Shown one piece after another: positions 9,611 to 18,997 of a stretch of 64,000 bases of DNA (its first letter is position 1; the number at the start of each line of letters is the position of its first letter). The notes under the pieces are model-generated. The model was not told the origin of the DNA and searched no databases. It saw only the letters and a program-made list of their open reading frames with translations. A program made the position numbers and the translations under genes. The stretch covers positions 4,154,001 to 4,218,000 of the forward strand of contig NZ_JAZHSD010000001.1 of assembly GCF_036924745.1 (NCBI RefSeq), in the 5' to 3' direction. The stretch is from Bradyrhizobium sp. AZCC 1693 (lineage in GTDB: Bacteria; Pseudomonadota; Alphaproteobacteria; Rhizobiales; Xanthobacteraceae).

Positions 9611-11176
9611 ATGAGTGCCGCAGGTGAACGCCTCGCATTCTTGGAAATACCGGAAGGTTCTTCATGGGTTGCGAACAGCGAGGTAACCGCAGCTCTCGAA
9701 AGACATTTTCTTCCAGTGTATCTCGCCAAAGCCAGGTGGTTCCCTGGCAACTCTGAAACGCGGATTAAGCCAAAGATCATTGCAAGCCTTCCTTTCGCCG
9801 CGGACTCAACCACCTTCGTCGTTATCGAGACCAACCATCGCGCGCGCTATCTCCTGCCCTTACGGGTCGACTGGCCCGGTGATGCGCGTCCCGAACTGGA
9901 TAAATCCATCGTGGCTCGTTTGCACCAGGGCGAGCGTGAAGGACTGCTGTGCGACGTCGCCGCCGATCCGGCTTTCATCCGACGGCTCCTCGATCACCTT
10001 CGGCGGGAGGCTTCCATTGCTGGCTCGGGTTGGCGGCTGGACTTCAAGCCCACGAGCAAACTCGGAAGTCAACCTCCGAATACTCCATCCCGGATCCGCG
10101 CCATTCAAGGCGAGCAATCCAACAGTACGGCGCTGGTTGACCAGGACTATGTCGTCAAGCTTTACCGCCAAATCGAGCCCGGCCAAAACCCGGAGGTCGA
10201 GATGGGACACTTTCTGACCGAGGCGGCGAATTTTGCGCATACGCCTGCGCTGCTTGGCCACCTCGAGGCTGCTCATACTTCCGCGAGTTATGCCCTCGGT
10301 ATTGTTCACGCATTTGTGCCGAACAGCGGTGATGCCTGGACCTGGTCGGCCGAGCGCCTCAGCATTTACCTTGACGCTATGGGGAAAGGCTCTGAAGAAC
10401 GCGACCAAGCGATCACCGCACGGCGAGATTATCTCCATTGGGTGCGGCGACTGGGTTGCCGCGTCGCGGAGATGCATCGCGCTTTGGCGAGCCGCGACGA
10501 AGTGGCGGCGTTCAAGCCTGAGCCGATCGACGAAGGCGATCTCGATTTCTGGATCGGCGACGTTATGGAGCGCGCTGCTCGCATCTTCAAGAGGTTGGAG
10601 GAATCGTCGCTGGATGTGGACGACCGCCCCCTCATGGAGCGCCTGCTTCGGGTCAAACCTCGACTATATGATTACGCAGCTAACCTCATCCGTCCTTCGC
10701 TGGGCCGCTGCAAGATACGCCATCACGGCGATTTGCACTTGGGCCAGGTGCTTGTAGCCAATGGGGACGCAGTCATCATAGACTTCGAGGGCGAGCCCAG
10801 CCGACCTTTGGCAGATCGGAGGCGCAAGGCTCCTGCTGCGCGCGATGTCGCAGGTGTGTTGCGCTCCCTGGACTACGCCGCTATGGCCTCGAGACAGCAG
10901 AGGCGGATGTCAGAAAAGCTCAACACTCCGGAGTCGCGAGCCTTGTTCGCGTGGCGCGAGCAGACGACAGATGCCTTTCTGACCGCTTATCAGGAGGCGA
11001 TAGGCGCCTCGGTTCTGTGGCCCGACCGCGCCGAGGACATGAAGGCGATGTTGAATTTCTTTTTGCTCGAAAAAGCGCTCTATGAGATCGAATACGAGCT
11101 TTCCTACCGGCCGTCTTGGATTTCCGTGCCATTGCAAGGCGTGCTGCGGGTTCTCGAAGAAGGAGGCGTGGCCTAG
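9611..11176 (+). CDS. mak: maltokinase (stand-alone, without TreS domain)
   Basis: Phosphorylates maltose with ATP to maltose-1-phosphate, the GlgE donor. Typical features: FLPVYLAKARWFPG near the N-terminus, the kinase loop RHHGDLHLGQV, and the metal-binding DFEGEPSRPL, then DVAGVLRSLDYAA. In many Rhizobiales this domain is the C-terminal half of a TreS-Mak fusion of about 1100 aa. Here it is 521 aa, and the N-terminal lead AFLEIPEGSSW resembles the linker after TreS, so it may be a fusion that lost TreS. Spacing to glgE is five bases. Its stop overlaps the stop of glgX on the other strand. Confidence 0.9.
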   Translation: MSAAGERLAFLEIPEGSSWVANSEVTAALERHFLPVYLAKARWFPGNSETRIKPKIIASLPFAADSTTFVVIETNHRARYLLPLRVDWPGDARPELDKSIVARLHQGEREGLLCDVAADPAFIRRLLDHLRREASIAGSGWRLDFKPTSKLGSQPPNTPSRIRAIQGEQSNSTALVDQDYVVKLYRQIEPGQNPEVEMGHFLTEAANFAHTPALLGHLEAAHTSASYALGIVHAFVPNSGDAWTWSAERLSIYLDAMGKGSEERDQAITARRDYLHWVRRLGCRVAEMHRALASRDEVAAFKPEPIDEGDLDFWIGDVMERAARIFKRLEESSLDVDDRPLMERLLRVKPRLYDYAANLIRPSLGRCKIRHHGDLHLGQVLVANGDAVIIDFEGEPSRPLADRRRKAPAARDVAGVLRSLDYAAMASRQQRRMSEKLNTPESRALFAWREQTTDAFLTAYQEAIGASVLWPDRAEDMKAMLNFFLLEKALYEIEYELSYRPSWISVPLQGVLRVLEEGGVA

Positions 11177-13404
11177 ACCGAGAGTGGGAATTCAGCGACA
11201 TCCATGATGGCACCAAGCGCCTGGCGGAGCCGTCGCGTCATGGTCTCTTCCGTCGCCAGGCCGAGCACCAGCATCGATCGACCAGCGGCCTTTAAGCGGT
11301 GGCCAAACGGATAAACCGTCAACGTCACATCCGGTGCATGCGTATCAATGAGCTCGGCCCAGGCGCGGCCCTGCGGCACTTCCGGCAAGACGAATTCGAC
11401 CAAATCATGATGCGCGTTATAAACAAGCAGCAGCGTCGCATCCGAACCTTGCCGTTTGACACCAGTTTCCTGGGCTCTTCCGTCAAGCAGCATACCGAAA
11501 CATCGCGTGGTCGGATTGTCCCAATCCGCCGTTCTCATCTCCCGGCCGTTCGGAGCGAGCCAGCTCACGTCCTTCACGTCTAGTTCTTCATTGACGTTGC
11601 CGATGACAAACCTAGAGCGATGCAGGATGGGAAAGGCCTGCCGTGTCGCGATTAGCTTGCGGACGAATTCCCGCAAGGCGCGGCCTTCGCCGGAGATACT
11701 GAGCCAATTGAGCCATGTCGTGTCATTGTCCTGAGCATAGGCGTTGTTGTTGCCACGCTGAGAATGGCCAAACTCGTCACCCGCGAGGATCATAGGTGTC
11801 CCGTGCGACAGCAGCGTCGTCGCTAGAAGATTGCGCTTTTGCTGCTCGCGAAGCTTGATGATCTCTGGATCATCAGTGGGCCCTTCAGCGCCGTGATTCC
11901 ACGAATGATTGTCCGGGTGTCCGTCGCGGTTGCCTTCGCCGTTGGCATCGTTGTGTTTATCATTATAGGAAACGACGTCGTTCAGTGTGAAGCCGTCATG
12001 CGCCGTAACGAAATTGACGGACGACCATTGCCTGCGGCCGCGCTTGTTGAAGAGGTCGCCCGATGCGGTGATGCGCCGCGCAAATTCGGGCGTCATGCCT
12101 TCATCCCCTTTCCAAAACCGACGCACCGCATCCCTGAATTTATCATTCCATTCCGCCCATCCAGGGGGGAATTGGCCGACCTGATAGCCGCCCGGGCCTA
12201 TATCCCATGGCTCGGCGATCAGCTTGACTGACGAAAGGATCGGATCCTGCCGGCAGGCATCCAGAAAGCCGCCGCCTTCATCGAAGCCGTAGGGCTCCCT
12301 CGCGAGAATGGTCGCAAGGTCGAAGCGGAAACCATCCACACGCATTTCGGTCGCCCAGTAGCGCAAGCTGTCTGCGACCATCTGCAACACGCGCGGGTGC
12401 GAAAGGTTTACCGTATTGCCGGTACCTGTATCATTGATGTAGTAGCGCTTCTGGTCCGGAAGCAGGCGATAATAGCTCGCGTTATCGATGCCCTTGAAAG
12501 AAAGCGTTGGCCCGAGTTCGTTCCCTTCGGCGGTGTGATTATAGACGACGTCAAGGATCACCTCGATGCCATGGGCATGAAACTGATTGACGGCCTCCTT
12601 GAACTCATTCGCAAAGGGCGCCTTGAGATAGCGCGGCTCGGGCGCGAAGAACGCAAGCGAGTTATAGCCCCAATAGTTGCGAAGGCCCTTCTCCACAAGG
12701 TAACTATCGTCCACAAATGCATGGATCGGCAAGAATTCAGCGCTAGTGATCCCAAGCGCGCGAAGATAAGCAGGGATATGTGGATGGCAAAGTCCGGCGA
12801 AGGTGCCTCGGTCGCCTTCCTGGACAAGCGGATGGCTCCGGGTAAAGCCTCTAACGTGCATCTCGTAAAAAATGGTACGGTCCCAAGGCACCTCGGGCTT
12901 TGCCGCACTGCCCCAAGTGAAGGCGGGGTCTATCACGCGGCATTTTTGCATGAGATGCGCGCTATCGCGCGTATCGAAGGACTTGTCCATGTCTGAGTGA
13001 CCGAGCTCATAACCAAATAACTCGGGTCCCCAATGCAGCGCGCCCACGAGCTGCTTAGCATAAGGATCGATCACGAGCTTATTGGGATTGAAACGGTGTC
13101 CCGCATCTGGCTCGTAAGGGCCATGGACCCGATAGGCGTACACTGTGCCTGGACGTGCGGTCGGGATATAACCGTGCCAGACTTCATCGGTGTATTCGGG
13201 CAGCTCGATCCGTTCGATCTCTTTCTCGCCCCTGTCATCGAAGAGGCAGAGCTCGACCTTGGTGGCATAAGCCGAAAACAGCGCGAAATTGACGCCAAGG
13301 CCATCCCAGGTCGCGCCAAGCGGAAAGGGCTTACCTTCCAGCACTGGCGCATGCCGCAGCCTTGCCGCCGCCAGGGCCAGTCTTTCATCCTTGAGCTTGT
13401 TCAT
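11173..13404 (-). CDS. glgX: glycogen debranching enzyme GlgX
   Basis: Hydrolyses alpha-1,6 branches of glycogen limit dextrins. An N-terminal CBM48-like domain (GLGVNFALFSAYATKVELCL) precedes the GH13 barrel. The nucleophile Asp lies near residue 360 (RVDGFRFDLA), the acid/base Glu near 398 (LIAEPWDIG), and the third carboxylate is in TAHDGFTLNDV. About 743 aa is the usual size. Start ATG 13404 (MNKLKDERLA) is preferred; a GTG at 13422 is in frame. It is convergent with mak, with the two stop codons overlapping. Confidence 0.95.
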   Translation of the reverse strand: MNKLKDERLALAAARLRHAPVLEGKPFPLGATWDGLGVNFALFSAYATKVELCLFDDRGEKEIERIELPEYTDEVWHGYIPTARPGTVYAYRVHGPYEPDAGHRFNPNKLVIDPYAKQLVGALHWGPELFGYELGHSDMDKSFDTRDSAHLMQKCRVIDPAFTWGSAAKPEVPWDRTIFYEMHVRGFTRSHPLVQEGDRGTFAGLCHPHIPAYLRALGITSAEFLPIHAFVDDSYLVEKGLRNYWGYNSLAFFAPEPRYLKAPFANEFKEAVNQFHAHGIEVILDVVYNHTAEGNELGPTLSFKGIDNASYYRLLPDQKRYYINDTGTGNTVNLSHPRVLQMVADSLRYWATEMRVDGFRFDLATILAREPYGFDEGGGFLDACRQDPILSSVKLIAEPWDIGPGGYQVGQFPPGWAEWNDKFRDAVRRFWKGDEGMTPEFARRITASGDLFNKRGRRQWSSVNFVTAHDGFTLNDVVSYNDKHNDANGEGNRDGHPDNHSWNHGAEGPTDDPEIIKLREQQKRNLLATTLLSHGTPMILAGDEFGHSQRGNNNAYAQDNDTTWLNWLSISGEGRALREFVRKLIATRQAFPILHRSRFVIGNVNEELDVKDVSWLAPNGREMRTADWDNPTTRCFGMLLDGRAQETGVKRQGSDATLLLVYNAHHDLVEFVLPEVPQGRAWAELIDTHAPDVTLTVYPFGHRLKAAGRSMLVLGLATEETMTRRLRQALGAIMDVAEFPLSV

Positions 13405-13701
13405 GAACAATCCCGGACGCACCCCCAGCGCGCGAGAGCAGCCATGCGCTAGCGAGTAAAAGCGCTGTCCATGCTTTGGTTCCTTTCACCCACCAGGCGT
13501 AAAAAGCAGCCGCCCGGTTCGGAGTGGCTCCTTGAACGCAGCGTTAGCGACCCAGCAAAGGACTCTACCGGCCATCCGCTACGTTCAATAGCTGACATTA
13601 CGGACGGCGTGCCGATGAGTTAGTGCAGCGCGAGCTTTTGCAACTCGCCGCTCAATCGCTCAAGCATTGGGCTTGCGCAGGATTGGATACTGCGAAGCAA
13701 C

Positions 13702-13872
13702 TTAACTTCGCCATGCTTCGCCCGACTGGTTTGGATGGAGCTTGGCTTTGTCTTCCTCGTATGCCCTGATGAGGGCAGCGACAGCTTCGCGCGTTAGCTC
13801 GTCGTTGCTTGAATTTTCTAATCTCCGACACTCTTCGATCTTGTAGTCCAGTTCGCGGCACAAATCGCACAT
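13702..13872 (-). CDS. small conserved-looking protein (56 aa)
   Basis: The ATG at 13872 is preceded by AGGAGGT six bases upstream. The protein begins MCDLCRELDYKIEECRR, with two Cys in a CxxC pattern and a third nearby, followed by a helix (ELTREAVAALIRAYEEDKAK). It is charged, soluble and probably helical; the Cys arrangement could bind a metal, but that is inference. It stands alone between glgX and 14052. Function unknown. Confidence 0.7.
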   Translation of the reverse strand: MCDLCRELDYKIEECRRLENSSNDELTREAVAALIRAYEEDKAKLHPNQSGEAWRS

Positions 13873-14051
13873 GCGCACCTCCTGTACCAGGCGGAAGCAA
13901 CACGCTGTCTCACTCGCTCTTTTGGCTGACCATTGCCGCTGATGTGCTACAATGCTCGCAGATCCGGCTTACCAGCGATCGTCTTGGCGATCATCGCGCA
14001 TGCAGCAATGTTTATTCCAGAGCGACGCCAGTTGAGCCTTCGTGACGCTCG
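13873..14051. other. short intergenic stretch
   Basis: Separates two small minus-strand genes. No hairpin with T-run was seen. Confidence 0.3.
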
Positions 14052-14264
14052 TCAGTCGTTGACCAGGGTGCCGATCAATTTGAGCAGAGCCTGGTGCTCG
14101 GGACCGTTGGCGCCAGCCCGAAGGAATTGTCCGATTTCAATCAGGGCCGTACGTCCCCCGGAGCTAACGTTCGGCTTGTGCTCCACCATGGCGACGCCTG
14201 ACTGCGGATCGCGAGTCAGCCGCCAGACGTCACCGTTGGCGCTTTCGTAGAGAACTCTTGCCAT
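14052..14264 (-). CDS. small conserved-looking protein (70 aa)
   Basis: Starts MARVLYESANGDVWRL at ATG 14264; the frame is open upstream to 14432, but that part is of low quality. The central segment SSGGRTALIEIGQFL and the helical end LLKLIGTLVND suggest a compact soluble protein. I recognise this type as a common small rhizobial protein without known role. No partner gene nearby. Confidence 0.65.
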   Translation of the reverse strand: MARVLYESANGDVWRLTRDPQSGVAMVEHKPNVSSGGRTALIEIGQFLRAGANGPEHQALLKLIGTLVND

Positions 14265-14439
14265 GCCTTTCAACCAAGTGATCTTCGAGGGGTTCCAAGA
14301 GGAGAGATAGGAAGAACCAAAATCCGGGGTGGACGTTGAGTCCGTATATCGGACGCTTTTCACTATTTCCGGGCCCATGCCGTCCGAGCCGTGTGCAAGG
14401 CTCGGGCGATGCCCCTCGCAAGGATTAGGCATCTCCAGA

Positions 14440-14592
14440 TCGCAATAGGAAGGATCTAGGTCCTTGCGTCCGCGTCATATGCCCCGTGGCCCAGGCATTG
14501 CACCCTATCCAGCGACTGGGATTTCAGAGCCCAGTCTGAAACAGGGCGCCGCCGGGACACCACATTTCGAGCCCGGCGGCATCTCTTTTTTA
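14440..14592 (+). ncRNA. candidate small RNA ending in a strong terminator
   Basis: The stretch has no reading frame but two stable hairpins in a row. GACTGGG (14514-14520) pairs with CCCAGTC (14530-14536), and a 9-bp GC stem at 14548-14580 is followed by a T-run. This arrangement is typical of a small RNA or a leader with intrinsic termination. The 5' end and promoter are not defined, and no known RNA family was recognised. Confidence 0.35.
14548..14591 (+). terminator. intrinsic terminator
   Basis: GCCGCCGGG (14548-14556) and CCCGGCGGC (14572-14580) form a perfect 9-bp stem with a 15-base loop, followed by ATCTCTTTTTT. It reads rightward. Confidence 0.8.
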
Positions 14593-14656
14593 GACGAATA
14601 ATCGGCTTTCAATCGTTGAGGCCTTGAATTTACTGACTGGCTTGTTGAGCCCGCGG

Positions 14657-14858
14657 TTGTCGGTTGGCTGGTCCTGACCGGTCGGCTGATTACGCCTATT
14701 GCCGAAATCGTCGACGCAAGGAAACTGCCGATGGTCTTCGCGACCGGCTATCGCTGCGCCGGCCTTCCGGGGGCATTCCGGCAGCGCCCGTGCATTTAAA
14801 GCCCTTCATGACCGAAAAGCTTGGGCAGGCCATCGACCGTGCCATTGCCAAGCACTAA
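14657..14858 (+). pseudogene. response-regulator receiver domain remnant, frameshifted
   Basis: One frame gives VGWLVLTGRLITPIAEIVDA and then RKLPMVFATGYRCAGLPGAF, matching the end of a CheY-like receiver domain (the VFATGY strand-loop and following Pro). It stops at a TAA, while the expected continuation LKPFMTEKLGQAIDRAIAKH runs in the next frame to 14858. The phosphorylated Asp half of the domain is missing. One frameshift and a 5' truncation make it non-functional. Confidence 0.65.
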
Positions 14859-14877
14859 GCGGAGGATTCCCATCGAC

Positions 14878-15861
14878 TCAAGCAGCATTCGCCCGCCGCT
14901 TGCTAGCCTTGAGATTGGCGCGGTCCTGCTGCGCCGCCTGTTTAGCGAGCCGGCCGCGCAGTAACGCGAGCACGGCGGCTTCCTCCGGTTTCATATTTTC
15001 GACAGCGCTCCGAAGCTCGCTCTCGACTTGTGACTTGATCTCGAGGACCAAGTTTCCATCCATGTAAGAGTTAAGTACCTCCGGATGGATGTAGCACTTC
15101 CTGCAGATCGTAGGTGTGTTGCCGAGCCGCGCGGAGACTTTTTCGATTGCGCTGCGAAGATTGCGCTTGGCCTGAACGGCGCCGTCGAAGCTCCGACGTT
15201 CGCTCTGGGTCTAGGCGGCCAGCACTGTTCCTGCCCAGGTTCGGAAATCCTTTGCGGTAATGTCTTTACCAGTTATTGCCTTGAGATACTCATTCACATC
15301 GGTCGATGTGACGTCTTGGCAATTGCCTTGTTCATCGATGTATTGAAGCAGTTCCTGTCCGGGGAGCTCCTGACAGGCCCCGATGATCTTGGCGATGCGT
15401 CGGTCTCGTACGCGCAGCGACCATTGTTTGCCCCCTTTGCCCGTGAAGCGAAAACGAACCTCGTTTCCCTCGACCGCCACGTGCCGGTTCTTTAACGTGG
15501 TCAGGCCATAGCTGTTGTTCTGCCTGGCGTAATCGTCGTTACCTACGCGGATCAACGTCGTCTCGAGGAGATGCACGACGGTTGCCAGAACTTTTTCGCG
15601 CGGCAGGCAGCGCAATGCCATGTGCTCGCGCACTGTTTCCCTAATGGAAGGAAGCGCGTCTGCAAATGCGACCACATGCTCATACTTTGTGCTTTCACGC
15701 ACTTCGCGGAAGCGGGCATGGTAGCGATATTGCTTACGCCCCTTTGCGTCACGGCCGCTTGCTTGGATGTGGCCATCCGGAAACGGGCAGATCCACACGT
15801 CGGTCCATGCTGGCGGGATCGCGAGTGCTCTGATCCGCTTCAACGCGTCAGCTATCTGAAG
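14878..15861 (-). pseudogene. DNA topoisomerase IB (poxvirus type), 5'-truncated with an internal stop
   Basis: The segment from 15843 encodes the core (RIRALAIPPAWTDVWICP, GRDAKGRKQYRYH, TLIRVGNDDYARQNNSYGLT, KDFRTWAGTVLAA) and meets a TAG at 15211-15213. The same frame then continues with RLGNTPTICRKCYIHPEVL, which carries the expected active-site Tyr, and ends at 14878. So one amber codon, possibly with a small deletion, splits the gene. The first 60-70 residues of the family are absent; the frame starts abruptly after a TGA near 15868. Intact enzymes relax supercoils through a 3'-phosphotyrosine. Confidence 0.85.
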
Positions 15862-15914
15862 CTGTCCTTCGTCTCATGTCCTATCGCGCTCTATCCCGCA
15901 ATCTCGGCGGCTGA

Positions 15915-16379
15915 GCGGATCTCCTTTGTGACGCGGGCGTACACCTGCTCGATGGCCAGGCAGCCGAAGTTAATGGCGTGGCATTTATTGGTGTGAAGGG
16001 CTTTGCCGGCGGATTTGGTCCACGAATGCTGAGCTCTTTCGGCGAGCCGGCGATCAAGACGTTTGTTGCCGAAGCGATGAATGAAGCGATGCGGCTAGAG
16101 AACATCATGCGCACAGTGAACAGCCGGCGCGCCGTCGTTGTCCTTCACTATGCCCCGATTGTCGACACGGTAGAGGGTGAACCTCTCGAAATTTATCCCT
16201 TCCTCGGGTGCTCGCGCCTTGCAGAGACCATTGACCGCTTCAAAGTATGCGCCGTCGTGCATGGTCATGCGCATCGCGGGAAGTATGAGGGCCGCACGCC
16301 CGCCGGAGCGCGAGTGTACAACGTCGCCATGGGCGTGCAGAAGCCTTCAGGGTTACCCTATGCGCTCATTTCCGTCTGA
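15915..16379 (+). pseudogene. metallophosphoesterase, C-terminal part only
   Basis: Reads GVHLLDGQAAEVNGVAFIG then KGFAGGFGPRM, followed by VVVLHYAPI and VVHGHAHRGKYEG, the C-terminal His-rich metal-site motifs (LHYAP, GHAH) of Icc-like calcineurin phosphoesterases. The N-terminal half with the DxH and GDxxD motifs is missing, and the frame opens just after a TGA at 15912. The fragment abuts the truncated topoisomerase gene, so a deletion probably joined the two remnants. Confidence 0.75.
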
Positions 16380-16791
16380 CGGTGGGAGAGGAAGCGGTTT
16401 GCATCATTCTCGACATCAGGCACTTCCGAGTCTGTGCAGGTTTTCGGATGCCGGCATGCCGAGACCATCTCCACGCTCGGACAGCCGGCGTCCGAAAAGC
16501 GCCAAGGCACGAAATCGCGGGAGGTGGGGCGCTGACGGTGCAGCGGGCGCTATGGGGATTTTGCGGCGGGCTCGGGCCTGAGAAGACTGGACCGGAGCGG
16601 TTGCGATGATCGGGCTTCTGCCACGCGTAGGGGTGTGCGTCGGTATGAACGAGCGATCTGCGCGTCGCGCGACAAGATTGGTCGCGCGACTGCTGGTGAA
16701 TCCAGCACAGCGATGCGAGCGTGGGCGCTGCCGGCTGAGAGCCGGCCAGAATGGCGCTTGTCACTGCGGTCGTTGATCGGCGGCGATGGTC

Positions 16792-18012
16792 TCATGATGT
16801 GTCGATCCTGATCGGCGCCGGCGCCGGTGTGGGGCGGTGCTTCGGCTCGCAGCCGCGCTCAAAAGTCTCGATGACGATCATGCGGGCGCCGCAGCACGGG
16901 CATGGACGCGGCAGCACGCGGGGTTCGTTGATCGCGGCTTCGGGCGTCTCGGGTTCTTTAGGGCGCGCCGGCTGAGCGAGCAGCTGGCGCGCGTGCGCAA
17001 TGTTTGCGGCTCGGGCGCCGTTGGCGAGCAGGCCATAGTGTCGGATGCGATGGAAGCCCTTCGGCAGCACGTGGATCAGGAAGCGCCGGATGAACTCGTC
17101 GGTCGCCAGCGTCATCGCCTTGTAGCGGGCGGGCCCCTCGATCCGATAGTCCTTGTACTTGAAGGTGACACCGTTCTCGTCGGCGGACAGCAGCCGGCGA
17201 TTGGAGATCGCGATGCGGTGGGTGTAGCGCGACAGATAGCGCAACACCTGCCTGGGCCCGGCGAACGGCTCTTTGGCGTAGACCACCCAATTGATCTCGC
17301 GCAGTGGCGTCAGATAGGCAGCGAATGCAGCCTTATCGGCGAGCCGCGCATGCTCGCCGAAGAACTGCAGGCGGCCGGCGTGGTGAGCCGCGACCAGCAT
17401 CTCCAGAAACAGCCTGCGGAACAACGCCGAGAGAACCTGCACGGTCAAAAAATAGCGTGGTCGGCACGCGATCCACTTCGATCCGTCCGGCGACAGGCCA
17501 CCACCCGGCACGACCATGTGGACATGCGGGTGATGCGTCAGCGCGGAACCCCATGTGTGCAGCACCGACATGAAGCCGATGCGAGCGCCGAGATGCTTGG
17601 GATCGGCCGCGATCGTGAGCGTGGTCTCCGCCGAGGCTTTGAACAGCAGGTCGTAGATCACCGCCTTGTTCTGATAGGCGATGTCGGCGATCTGCGCCGG
17701 CAGCGTGTACACCACATGAAAGTACGGCACCGGCAGGAGATCGGCCTCGCGCTCGGCCAGCCACTCGCGGGCCGCAGCGCCCTGGCACTTGGGGCAGTGC
17801 CGGTTGCGGCAGCTGTTGTAGGCGATGACGGTGTGGGCGCAGGTCTCGTTCTCGCAGCGCGCCACATGGCCGCCGAGCGCCGCCGTGCGGCAGCGCTCGA
17901 TCGCACTCATGACTTTCAGCTGGCCGAGACTGACGTGGCCCGCATTGGCGCGCCGCCACGCCGCCCCGTGGTCGCGCAAGATATCCGCGACCTCCAGCGC
18001 TGGACGCGACAC
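16792..18012 (-). CDS. tnpA: IS91-family transposase (406 aa)
   Basis: Rolling-circle (HUH/Y) transposase. An N-terminal Zn-binding region (CENETCAH ... CRNRHCPKC) is followed by the HUH motif HPHVHMVVPGG, and the tyrosine region RYLSRYTHRIAISNRRL. The C-terminus has a second CxxC pair (RPCPCCGARM). Length is normal for IS91 transposases of this type. It starts 12 bases after the stop of the recombinase gene, so both are probably on one transcript. The identical gene is at 46959-48179. Confidence 0.92.
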   Translation of the reverse strand: MSRPALEVADILRDHGAAWRRANAGHVSLGQLKVMSAIERCRTAALGGHVARCENETCAHTVIAYNSCRNRHCPKCQGAAAREWLAEREADLLPVPYFHVVYTLPAQIADIAYQNKAVIYDLLFKASAETTLTIAADPKHLGARIGFMSVLHTWGSALTHHPHVHMVVPGGGLSPDGSKWIACRPRYFLTVQVLSALFRRLFLEMLVAAHHAGRLQFFGEHARLADKAAFAAYLTPLREINWVVYAKEPFAGPRQVLRYLSRYTHRIAISNRRLLSADENGVTFKYKDYRIEGPARYKAMTLATDEFIRRFLIHVLPKGFHRIRHYGLLANGARAANIAHARQLLAQPARPKEPETPEAAINEPRVLPRPCPCCGARMIVIETFERGCEPKHRPTPAPAPIRIDTS

Positions 18013-18024
18013 AGCTCCCGGCCG

Positions 18025-18945
18025 TTACGCCGGCGGCGGGTTCTTCCTGCTCTTCCTGGGTCTCTTGCGAGGCTGCGACAGCCGGTCGAGCGGGCTTTCG
18101 ATCGCCGCGATCATGCCGGTGGCGACACGGGTATAGCGCGCCGTCGTGTCCAGTTTGTCGTGACCCAGCAGCGCCTGGATGAATCTGATATCGGTGCCGT
18201 CCTCCAGCAGGTGGGTCGCGAAGCTGTGGCGCAGCGCGTGCAGCGTCACGCCCTTCCTGATCCCGGCCGCATCGGCCGCCTCATGAAACAGGCGGTTGAG
18301 CTGGCGGGTGGTCATGGGCTTGCCGGCCCTGGTGCCGGGAAACAGCCAGCGTTCCGGCACGGGCGTTTGCGCATCGTGACGCGATGGGCGCGCCTTCCAC
18401 CATTGCCGCAACAGATCGAGCGTCTTTGACGACAGCATGACATTACGGTCCTTGCGCCCCTTGGACTGCTCGATGCGAATGATCTTCTGCGCGCTGTCGA
18501 TATGCTTGACCTTGAGCCGCACCACCTCGCCGGCGCGCAACCCGCAGCCATAGCCGAGGCTGAGCAGGAGGCGGGCCTTGAGGCTGCCGGCGACGGCCAG
18601 CAGGCGCCGCGTCTCATCCTGGCTCATCACCAGCGGGATCTTCTGAGGCTCGCGGAGATGATAGATCTCGGCCGCAAGGTCCAATCGGCGCAGCGTCACG
18701 CGGAACAAGAACCGCAACCCGGTCATGATGCGGTTGCGGTTGCAGATGCTCGCGCCCGTCTCGGCCAGGTGCAGCTGGAAGCGGCGGATGTCCTCAAGTG
18801 TGGCCGTGTCGGGGGACTGCTTCACAAACGCCGCGAACCGCTTGCAACTGCTGATATGGCCTCTCTGCGTGCCCGCACAGAGCTTGCGCGCATTCATGTC
18901 CTCGATCATGCGCTGGCGCAGCGGGCTGACAGCATCCGTACTCAT
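18025..18945 (-). CDS. tyrosine recombinase of the IS91-like element (306 aa)
   Basis: Phage-integrase family enzyme. The N-terminal SAM-like domain begins MSTDAVSPLRQRMIEDMNA; the catalytic residues are Arg in GCGLRAGEVVRLK, HxLRH in LHALRHSFATH, the second His in LLGHDKLDTTARYT and the Tyr that follows. All are present. The C-terminus is basic and proline-rich. It precedes the transposase gene in all three copies of the element here. A start just downstream of the hairpin repeat (18954-18997) suggests that this repeat regulates it or is its binding site. Confidence 0.9.
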   Translation of the reverse strand: MSTDAVSPLRQRMIEDMNARKLCAGTQRGHISSCKRFAAFVKQSPDTATLEDIRRFQLHLAETGASICNRNRIMTGLRFLFRVTLRRLDLAAEIYHLREPQKIPLVMSQDETRRLLAVAGSLKARLLLSLGYGCGLRAGEVVRLKVKHIDSAQKIIRIEQSKGRKDRNVMLSSKTLDLLRQWWKARPSRHDAQTPVPERWLFPGTRAGKPMTTRQLNRLFHEAADAAGIRKGVTLHALRHSFATHLLEDGTDIRFIQALLGHDKLDTTARYTRVATGMIAAIESPLDRLSQPRKRPRKSRKNPPPA

Positions 18946-18953
18946 AGGAAACT

Positions 18954-18997
18954 CCTGTCTTGAATGAGGTTGACGACACCTCGATCTTCAAGACAGG
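18954..18997. repeat. inverted repeat upstream of the recombinase gene, copy A
   Basis: CCTGTCTTGAA and TTCAAGACAGG, perfect 11-bp arms separated by 22 bases, ending a few bases before the recombinase start. The same repeat is at 45974-46017 and, with 10-bp arms, at 30794-30835. Confidence 0.8.

Noticed and set aside
12397..12996. 199-codon plus-strand frame
   Set aside because: Antisense to glgX with no motif; explained by codon bias on the other strand.
16837..18429. 530-codon open frame on the plus strand
   Set aside because: It runs antisense to the IS91 transposase and recombinase genes and is Arg/Ala-rich without motifs; a GC-rich shadow. The mirror frame at 46542-48134 is the same.
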